64,000 nt of DNA from Commensalibacter intestini A911. Lineage in GTDB: Bacteria; Pseudomonadota; Alphaproteobacteria; Acetobacterales; Acetobacteraceae. This document shows positions 57,699 through 64,000 of this stretch, piece after piece; position 1 is the stretch's first letter; each line of letters opens with the position of its first letter. The notes beneath the pieces are model-generated. The model was not told the origin of the DNA and ran no database searches. It was given only the letters and a program-made list of their open reading frames with translations. The translations under genes were made by a program, and so were the position numbers. Where the stretch lies: positions 124,001-188,000 of the forward strand of contig NZ_AGFR01000007.1 of NCBI RefSeq assembly GCF_000231445.1, given 5' to 3'.

Positions 57699-58493
57699 TT
57701 ATTTCTCTTCATAAGGCGGCTGATTCATTCCTGTTGGAGAATATGTAAAGACTTCACACCCATCTTCAGTAACTCCCATCATATGCTCAAACTGGGCACT
57801 TAAAGAACGATCACGCGTTACTGCTGTCCATTCATCATCTAAGATTTTAACGTCTGGTTTTCCTACATTCAACATTGGTTCAATGGTAAAAACCATCCCA
57901 GGTTTTAATTCTAGCCCATGTCCTCTTTTACCATAATGCAAAACATTAGGCTCTTGATGAAATACACGACCAATACCATGACCACAAAAATCTCTTACCA
58001 CTGAAAAACGTTGAGCCTCGGCATATTCTTGAATGACATATCCAATATCACCCAATGTATTTCCTGGTTTAACTTCTTTAATCGCACGCACCAATGACTC
58101 ATACGTTACATCAATAAGCCGTTGCGCTAAACGAGATGCTTTACCAACAACATACATACGGCTGCTATCACCATACCAACCATCTAGGATTGGGGTCACA
58201 TCAATATTTAAAATATCTCCATTCATTAAACGGCGATCACCAGGAATCCCATGACACACAACGTGATTAATAGAAATACAACAAGACTTGGGAAAGCCTC
58301 TATAATTCAAAGGAGCTGGGATCGCCCCATGTTTAAGCGTATATTCATGGATAATTGTATTCAACTCTTCTGTTGTTACCCCTTCTTTGACAAAAGGGGT
58401 AATCATATCCAACGTTTCAGCCGCCAAACGTCCAGCGGCTCTTAACCCAACGAAATCTTCTTGGGTATGAAATACCATCCGTCGATCAGCCAT
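57699..58493 (-). CDS. map: Methionine aminopeptidase, type I
   Basis: Map removes the initiator methionine from nascent proteins. From ATG 58493, preceded by GGAGA five bases away, it has 264 residues; an upstream extension to 58535 is not supported. The metal ligands are visible: D in NGDILNIDVTPILDG and in YGDSSRMYVV, H in GHGIGRVFHQEPN, E in MVFTIEPMLN, and E before the C terminus (QFEHMMGVT). HNVVCHGIP-type segment (NHVVCHGIPGD) holds the substrate His. All five ligands appear intact, and the length is typical of the plain type I enzyme. Confidence 0.96.
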   Translation of the reverse strand: MADRRMVFHTQEDFVGLRAAGRLAAETLDMITPFVKEGVTTEELNTIIHEYTLKHGAIPAPLNYRGFPKSCCISINHVVCHGIPGDRRLMNGDILNIDVTPILDGWYGDSSRMYVVGKASRLAQRLIDVTYESLVRAIKEVKPGNTLGDIGYVIQEYAEAQRFSVVRDFCGHGIGRVFHQEPNVLHYGKRGHGLELKPGMVFTIEPMLNVGKPDVKILDDEWTAVTRDRSLSAQFEHMMGVTEDGCEVFTYSPTGMNQPPYEEK

Positions 58494-58530
58494 GTTAGTC
58501 TCCAGTTTCAATAATCTATAAAATAAAATA

Positions 58531-58557
58531 CCCAACTAATAATACATATTAGTTGGG
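58531..58557 (-). terminator. Terminator of the D,D-carboxypeptidase gene
   Basis: A perfect ten-bp stem (cccaactaat / attagttggg) has a seven-base loop. On the minus strand it is followed by T-rich sequence (tattttatttta). It lies after the carboxypeptidase stop and before map. Confidence 0.8.
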
Positions 58558-58615
58558 CAAGGTAAACTCATTCTTAATAACATTTCTGTAGATTGTTACA
58601 GTCTACAAAATAGAT

Positions 58616-59716
58616 TTATCTTTTCTTCTGTTTTTTAACAGCACTACTACTATGGGTGGTACGTTTTACAGACGAAGCTTTTGCTTTCTTCGTTGGAAGT
58701 TGAGCAACCTCAACAGTCCTCCCTCTGGAAGATCGTGTTGCTTTAGCTAAAATTACATTAGAACGTTTACGCCCACGTGGTGTTGCTCTAGCTAAAACCA
58801 TTGGCCTCTCTGCAGGAGCAATGCCATGCTTTGCAAACCCATTATCAAGCGCATTCATCATAATCGTATTCCGTCGACCATTGCTAGGAGCACCCATTAC
58901 AACGCCTACTAATCGAACATTTCCCTGAACAGCAGAACCAACCAAGTTATGCCCAGCCGCAGCAGTATAACCCGTTTTCAACCCATCAGCCCCTGCATAC
59001 CCTCTGATAAGCGGATCATGATTAGGAATATTACGACCACGAAAATTAAAAGACGGCGTTCTAAAAAACGGATAATATTCAGGATAATCTAACACTAAAT
59101 GACGAGCTAATGTTGCCATATCTCTTGCTGTCGTCACCTGATCTGGATTAGGAAGCCCAGAAGCATTTCTGAAAGTAGATCTGCTCATTCCGATCACTCT
59201 CGCTTGCTGAGTCATCATTTGAGCGAAACGAGCTTCATCACCACCGCCTATAAACTCACCTAATGCACAAGCAGCATCATTTGCAGATTTCGTAACTAAC
59301 CCTAAAACAGCTTCACGGATCGTAATCATTGATCCTGGTCGTAAACCAAGCTTTGAAGGCTCCATCGAAGCTGCATGAATTGAAACAGGAATCCGTTGGT
59401 CCAATGAAATTGCATTTGCGTGTAACGCACGAAACGTCATATATAACGTCATCATCTTCGTTAAACTGGCAGGATAACGTTGCAAATCAGGATCATCTTT
59501 AGAAATAACATCACCGTTAATATCGGTAACGATTGTACTAACTCTTCCTACATATTGTGCGTGTGCCAATGGGGACAAAAAGAAAGAACTAAGAGATACT
59601 GAGAAAGCAACAGCCTTTGCTACTTTTGTTTTTTTAATTTTTAGTAATGACCTCACGATTGAAAATCGTTTCTTAATCAAAACATATTTATTACAATTAG
59701 AAATATACCCTGTCAC
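58616..59716 (-). CDS. D-alanyl-D-alanine carboxypeptidase with basic C-terminal tail
   Basis: This low-molecular-weight penicillin-binding protein trims the terminal D-Ala of peptidoglycan stem peptides in the periplasm. The product has 366 residues and starts at GTG 59716, four bases after GGGGAGC. It has a signal peptide ending SPLAHAQ and the catalytic S84-x-x-K87 (PASLTKMM). The S144-A-N146 motif is in KSANDAAC, and K247-T-G is in GLKTGYT. The PBP5-type C-terminal beta domain and membrane-anchoring helix are absent. Instead there is a Lys/Arg/Ser-rich tail of about 70 residues ending AVKKQKKR, which may bind DNA-like polyanions or the membrane. Confidence 0.94.
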   Translation of the reverse strand: MTGYISNCNKYVLIKKRFSIVRSLLKIKKTKVAKAVAFSVSLSSFFLSPLAHAQYVGRVSTIVTDINGDVISKDDPDLQRYPASLTKMMTLYMTFRALHANAISLDQRIPVSIHAASMEPSKLGLRPGSMITIREAVLGLVTKSANDAACALGEFIGGGDEARFAQMMTQQARVIGMSRSTFRNASGLPNPDQVTTARDMATLARHLVLDYPEYYPFFRTPSFNFRGRNIPNHDPLIRGYAGADGLKTGYTAAAGHNLVGSAVQGNVRLVGVVMGAPSNGRRNTIMMNALDNGFAKHGIAPAERPMVLARATPRGRKRSNVILAKATRSSRGRTVEVAQLPTKKAKASSVKRTTHSSSAVKKQKKR

Positions 59717-60127
59717 TTTGCTCCCCTATACGCCACAACAATCAAAGACAAATGAATTATTTAGATTTTAGCACACACAACCCGATGCGACATACTATTT
59801 CACGTTTACAAACAACATTTCCTACATCGGTCTATAATTTTTTTAACGTTATCATTTTAATCGTTTTCTATCAATCAGAGAATATAATAAAAATATAAAT
59901 TACAATAAGATACTGCCTATATTTAAACTACATGAATAAGAAATAATTGTGACATAAAAATAGGATTTTATGATAAATCTTGCCATTTAGATGATTTTTC
60001 AACGAATTATTGGATTTTTACAAAAGAATAATCCCTTGAAAATGATGGGTAGATATGCTTTACCTCTTTTGGCTCAGATTAAAAGTTTAATTCTTTCCAC
60101 TCTTCATTTTGAAGTATTCGTTTAAAT
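59717..60127. other. AT-rich intergenic region before clpS, with one tiny open frame
   Basis: This 411-base spacer between the divergent carboxypeptidase and clpS shows no hairpin or known RNA motif that I can recognise. An open frame of 44 codons at 59991-60125 (starting MIFQRIIGFLQKN) ends two bases before the clpS ATG, but it has no ribosome binding site and may be chance. Promoters of both flanking genes should lie here. Confidence 0.5.
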
Positions 60128-60490
60128 ATGTCTGTTTTTGCACCACTCTACTCACTTATTTTTCACAATAGCCTTTCTAATTGTGTCGATTCTCCAACAT
60201 TGGATGAAACAAAAGCAGCGTCATTACACCAAACGAAAAAACCTCCTATGTATAAAGTTATTATGTTAAATGATGATTTTACACCAATGGATTTTGTTGT
60301 TTATATTCTGGAAGCTATTTTCCAAAAAAACAATGATGATGCCATGCAAATTATGTTAGATATTCATCATAATGGTAGTGCCAATTGTGGTCTTTATACT
60401 TATGAAATTGCAGAAATGAAACAAACACAAGTCATTCAATTTGCAAGACAGAATCAATATCCTTTACAATGTATCCTTGAAAAAGAATAA
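60128..60490 (+). CDS. clpS: ATP-dependent Clp protease adaptor ClpS
   Basis: ClpS recognises N-degron substrates and delivers them to ClpAP. The 120-residue product has the conserved core [20 protein letters not shown], followed by the pocket region and the C-terminal [22 protein letters not shown] and LEKE ends. The N-terminal part before the core is about 40 residues, longer than in E. coli ClpS, and the only ATG in frame before the core is the one used. The start has no good ribosome binding site. It is followed after 148 bases by clpA on the same strand, the standard partner order. Confidence 0.93.
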   Translation: MSVFAPLYSLIFHNSLSNCVDSPTLDETKAASLHQTKKPPMYKVIMLNDDFTPMDFVVYILEAIFQKNNDDAMQIMLDIHHNGSANCGLYTYEIAEMKQTQVIQFARQNQYPLQCILEKE

Positions 60491-60638
60491 AACCTGTTTA
60501 TCTATTTAGACACTCATCGTAACATTTTCTTTAACATAGATTAAGGCACATCTATATAAAATAAAGTTGGAAAAATAATTTTCTTGCAATAGAATAAATA
60601 TAGTTACGCGTCTTGCTAGTTATAAAAGGTATTATATT

Positions 60639-62949
60639 GTGTTATCCAACAATTTAGAGCATTCCATACGCCGGGCTTTTGAATTAGCTGGGAAATATCA
60701 TCACGAATATGCTACCCTAGAACACCTTCTTTATGGGTTAACAGAAGACCCTGACGCTATCGCTATATTTAACGCTTGTCGTATTAATGTGCAACAACTC
60801 CGTCATGATATTCAATATTTTATTCAAAATGACTTATCTATTTTAACGACAACAACAGATACACAACCTAAACCAACAACAGCATTCCAACGGGTTATTC
60901 AACGTGCCAGCATCCACGTCCAATCAAATGATGCTCAAGATGTAAGTGCTGCTAATGTTATTGTTGCTTTATTCTCAGAACATGAAAGTCATGCAGTTTA
61001 CTTTTTACAAACTCAAAATTTAACAAAATTAGATGTTTTAAATTACATTGCTCATCGAATTACAAAAAACACTTCCTCTCATCCATATACATCTGAAGAA
61101 AATGATGACTTGGAAGACTTTTTCCTTGAAGAACAAGGACAGCAAAATCAAAACGACAATCCTTTAAAGCAATATTGTGTTAACTTAAATGAGAAAGCAA
61201 TTGCAGGATCAATTGATCCTCTTATTGGTCGTGATGCTGAAGTCGAACGTACAATACAAATTTTATGCCGTCGTACGAAAAATAACCCTTTATTAGTCGG
61301 TGATCCTGGAGTTGGAAAAACCGCAATAGTCGAGGGTCTAGCACTAAGAATTACCCAAGAAAATGTTCCCACTATTTTAGAGAATTGTAAGATCTATGCT
61401 TTGGATATGGGGATTTTAATGGCTGGAACACGCTATAGAGGCGATTTTGAAGAGCGATTAAAAGCCATTATCCAAGCCTTACAAAATGAAGAAAATGCTA
61501 TTCTTTTTATTGATGAAATTCATACGATTGTTGGTGCTGGATCAACATCTAATGGGTCTTTAGACGCATCTAATCTCTTAAAGCCTGCTTTAGCAGAAGG
61601 TAGCTTGCGTTGCATTGGCTCAACAACCTATAAAGAATATCGTCAACATATTGAAAAAGATCATGCCTTAGTCAGGCGCTTTCAAAAAATTGACGTTGTA
61701 GAGCCTTCTGCAGAAGATACTTTTCAAATTCTTTTAGGACTAAAAGAAAATTATGAAAAATATCATAATGTTTCTTATACCAAAGATGCCATTAAAACTG
61801 CGGTAACGTTGTCTATTAAATATATCCATGACCGTAAACTCCCCGATAAAGCACTAGATATTATCGATGAGGTTGGTGCGATCCAAGCGCTCCTCCCTAA
61901 AACCAAAAGAAAAAATTATTACCGTCAATGATATTGAAAAGACAATTTCTAAACTGACAAAAATCCCAGAAAAGACAATTTCTTCTGATGACAAAAAAGC
62001 ATTAAAACAAATTGATGCTAAATTAAAGAAAGCAATCTTTGGGCAAGATCCTGCTATTGATATTCTTGCCTCTGCGATTAAACTCTCCAGAGCAGGCTTG
62101 CGCTCTCCTGAAAAGCCTATTGGAAGCTATTTATTCTGTGGCTCTACGGGAGTAGGAAAAACAGAAGTAGCTCGTCAACTTGCAGAAGTCTTAGGGATTA
62201 AACTCATTCGCTTTGATATGTCTGAATATATGGAAAAACATTCAGTTTCCAGACTGATTGGGGCTCCTCCTGGTTATGTTGGGTTTGATCAAGGTGGATT
62301 ATTAACAGATTTCGTTGATCAACATCCTCATTGTGTATTATTGCTTGATGAAATTGAAAAAGCACATACTGATATTTATAATATCTTATTACAAGTAATG
62401 GATCATGGATCTTTAACAGATCATAATGGCAAAACGATTAACTTTAGAAATACGATTATTATCATGACAACCAATGCTGGTGCTGCAGAATTCAGCAAAC
62501 CTGCCATTGGGTTTATTAATAATCATGTTAATGTTGATAATAACGAAGCGCTTAAAGACACGTTCTCTCCTGAATTTAGAAATCGTCTCGATGCAATCGT
62601 TCCATTTGCTGCTCTGTCAGAAACAACCATCAGTAAAGTAGTCAACAAGTTTATTCATGAACTGCAAGACAGATTATCTGCACAACAAGTTATCTTAACT
62701 TTATCCAACAGTGCCAAAGATTGGTTAATTAAACATGGATATGACGCTGTCTATGGTGCCAGACCTCTGGGCAGAGTTATCCAAGATCATATCAGCAAAC
62801 CATTAGCTGATGAAATCTTATTTGGTAAGCTTATTCGTGGTGGAAACGTTGAAATTCATACAAAAGATGATCACTTAACATTTAAATATCACCCCAATCC
62901 TGCCCCAAAACGTAAAGTTAAGAAAAAAGCAGAATTAGAAGCATCTTAA
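60639..62949 (+). pseudogene. clpA: ATP-dependent Clp protease ATPase subunit ClpA, broken by a frameshift
   Basis: ClpA is the AAA+ unfoldase that feeds ClpP. A GTG at 60639 (AAAGG nine bases upstream) opens a frame with the N domain ([19 protein letters not shown]), D1 Walker [14 protein letters not shown] and [10 protein letters not shown]. This frame stops at 61931, just after [10 protein letters not shown]2 continues in the +1 frame to 62949: [14 protein letters not shown], Walker A GSTGVGKTE, GAPPGYVGFDQGG, and LLLDEIEKAH. The break falls in a run of six A at 61910-61915; dropping one A would restore a normal ClpA (about 770 residues). No other disruption is seen. It may be a sequencing or assembly error, slippage, or recent inactivation. 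Confidence 0.9.
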
Positions 62950-62961
62950 AACTCTGCTTTT
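62925..62961. terminator. Hairpin between clpA and the DUF3465 gene
   Basis: A nine-bp stem (aaaagcaga / tctgctttt) with a 19-base loop overlaps the clpA stop. On the minus strand it is followed by a T-run (six T), so it more likely ends the DUF3465 transcript. Confidence 0.5.
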
Positions 62962-62970
62962 ACTCAATAA

Positions 62971-63435
62971 CTAGTCGTATTTAACGCCATTAATCATTAC
63001 ATATCCTGAATGTGGCCATTTACGACTAGTTCCTTTATGTGTCCAGTCAACACCTTGACGTCTGGGGTTATCATAATAATAACGTCCAACGACTTCGACA
63101 TAATCCCCTTTATGAACCCATGGCCATGACGGCGCATTCATTTCATCAAGGTTGCTTACAATACGAATAGAAACCCCAGAACCAATATTTAAATAAAAAT
63201 ATCCATGCTCCCCACTTCGTGTATAACGCGCCTTAGAGAGTGCAATGACTTTCCCACAAACATGAACAGGAACGTCCGCTTTTGAGGGAAAATATGAATT
63301 ATTCTTAAAAATCTGCTGTGCTTGTAAAAAACCTTGATTATTACAAGCACTAACAGGATCTTTTGCCAATGCTATGACACTGGCAAAAACTAAACAATAC
63401 AACGCAATAAAGCGTATAATATATCGAAAAAACAT
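62971..63435 (-). CDS. Exported DUF3465-family protein
   Basis: The 154-residue protein has a signal peptide (FIALYCLVFASVIALA) and a small beta-barrel-like domain. Two cysteines (ACNNQGFL, HVCGKVIAL) could form a disulfide. The text GEHGYFYLNIGSG, KGDYVEVVGRYYYDN and the late VDWTHKGTSRKWPHSGYVMINGVKY matches the DUF3465 pattern (WTHxD..G.H..G.i...G..Y), which is suggested to be an OB-fold-like domain. Function unknown. It is convergent with clpA and lies 22 bases downstream of the PPK2 gene on the same strand, possibly in the same operon. Confidence 0.75.
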   Translation of the reverse strand: MFFRYIIRFIALYCLVFASVIALAKDPVSACNNQGFLQAQQIFKNNSYFPSKADVPVHVCGKVIALSKARYTRSGEHGYFYLNIGSGVSIRIVSNLDEMNAPSWPWVHKGDYVEVVGRYYYDNPRRQGVDWTHKGTSRKWPHSGYVMINGVKYD

Positions 63436-63457
63436 CTATTTAGAACGATAGTTTAAT

Positions 63458-64000
63458 TTATTTTTTATCTTTCTTAACCTTTTTTGTTTTTTTTGCATCT
63501 GCCTCCGCAGCGCCTAACTCTTCTTTAAATAAACGCAAAGACTGTAACTCTTCTGGAGTAGACGTTTTTTTAATTTCCTCTTTTTTCTCTTTGATCATTT
63601 CTTTTAATTGAGGATCGCTATTCAGCTTATCCTTAATAATCCGCAAAGAAGCCAATACTTCAGGGCTAGACTCACTAACAATTTTCTCTTGTTTTTCTTT
63701 AACAAGAAGCTTTTTATCAGGATTTCCCCCTAACTCCTCTTTTAATAGATTCAAAGATGCCAAAACCTCCGGATTAGGTTTAGGTGCAACCATTTCAAAT
63801 TTTTCAAGCTCTGCAATCATCAGCTCGACAACGACAAGACGAGCAAACCATTTATTATTGGCAGGAACAACGAACCAAGGCGCATGAGGTGCCGCGGTAG
63901 CTTCAACAGCTTCTTGATACACATCTTGGTATTGTTCCCAAAATTTTCTTTCTTTTGGATCACTTGGAGAAAACTTCCATTGTTTTTCCGATAGATCTAA
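63458..64000 (-). CDS. Polyphosphate kinase 2 family protein, C-terminal part (partial)
   Basis: The frame is open to the right edge. At its visible start it reads KQWKFSPSDPKERKFWEQYQ, followed by YQEAVEATAAPHAPWFVVPA and NKWFARLVVVELMIAELEKF. This is the end of a PPK2 (polyphosphate:nucleotide phosphotransferase), which makes nucleoside triphosphates or diphosphates from polyphosphate. The PPK2 core should end near there. Instead there are three repeats of about 36 residues (PEVLASLNLLKEEL; PEVLASLRIIKDKL; PEELQSLRLFKEEL). A Lys-rich end (KKTKKVKKDKK) follows. The tail looks like a charged helical coiled coil and is not usual for this family. The catalytic Walker motifs are outside the window. 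Confidence 0.85.
   Translation of the reverse strand, partial: LDLSEKQWKFSPSDPKERKFWEQYQDVYQEAVEATAAPHAPWFVVPANNKWFARLVVVELMIAELEKFEMVAPKPNPEVLASLNLLKEELGGNPDKKLLVKEKQEKIVSESSPEVLASLRIIKDKLNSDPQLKEMIKEKKEEIKKTSTPEELQSLRLFKEELGAAEADAKKTKKVKKDKK

Noticed and set aside
59991-60125. A 44-codon frame ending two bases before clpS
   Set aside because: There is no ribosome binding site or recognisable motif, and the frame is in AT-rich spacer; kept only as a remark.

Overview
The window is chromosomal DNA of a low-GC alphaproteobacterium. Gene content and order suggest an acetic acid bacterium (Acetobacteraceae), and the low GC and AT-rich spacers suggest a host-associated genus such as Commensalibacter. 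That placement is inference. Supporting signs are the alphaproteobacterial neighbourhoods tsaD-gpsA, cox1-ctaB-coxF and dnaX-ybaB-recR with ffs beside dnaX, a PmtA-type phospholipid methyltransferase, a fused dihydroxyacetone kinase and a periplasmic gamma-glutamyltransferase. Coding density is high. I see no prophage, insertion sequence, CRISPR array, tRNA or rRNA.

Layout. 1-10 kb: plus-strand housekeeping genes tsaD, gpsA, a glutathione peroxidase, murJ, mutS and glnD. 10-18.4 kb: a TPR-glycosyltransferase on the minus strand, a secreted major-royal-jelly/yellow-family protein, then a thrC / M16 peptidase / pmbA / Tim44-like operon. 18.5-21.8 kb (minus): a remnant cytochrome oxidase cluster (a cox1 homologue without catalytic ligands, heme O synthase ctaB, and a 53-residue CoxF-like protein) behind pmtA. 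22-27.4 kb (minus): uvrB-galM-greB-gshB and a DJ-1/PfpI protein. 27.7-34.2 kb (plus): pepF, an ABC1 kinase, a HEAT-repeat protein, an O-acyltransferase with an SGNH domain, and two paralogous His/Asn-rich secreted proteins. 34.2-40.1 kb (minus): xylulokinase and three Sel1-repeat protein genes. 40.2-45.6 kb: a GNAT enzyme, a small coiled-coil membrane protein, a TonB siderophore receptor with a Fur-box-like operator, a PepSY membrane protein and a secreted unknown. 45.7-51.3 kb: an AtzE/AtzG amidase pair, a DUF1460 protein, recR-ybaB-dnaX, and the 4.5S SRP RNA. 51.3-59.7 kb (minus): ggt, a lipoprotein, an ATP-grasp enzyme, dihydroxyacetone kinase, map and a D,D-carboxypeptidase. 60-63 kb: clpS and a clpA whose frame is broken in an A6 run. 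63-64 kb (minus): a DUF3465 protein and the C-terminal part of a polyphosphate kinase 2 with a repeat-bearing tail.

Likely working groups: TonB receptor plus PepSY protein in iron uptake; clpS plus clpA in N-degron proteolysis, if the frameshift is not real; gshB, glutathione peroxidase and GGT in glutathione metabolism; AtzE plus AtzG as a two-subunit amidase; dnaX, ybaB and recR in replication and repair.

The most unusual element is the cox1 homologue at 19698-21011. It keeps both low-spin heme histidines but has lost every CuB and high-spin heme ligand as well as the catalytic tyrosine. Also worth a second look are the repeat tail of the PPK2, the bacterial royal-jelly-family protein, the duplicated His-rich exported proteins and the clpA frameshift.
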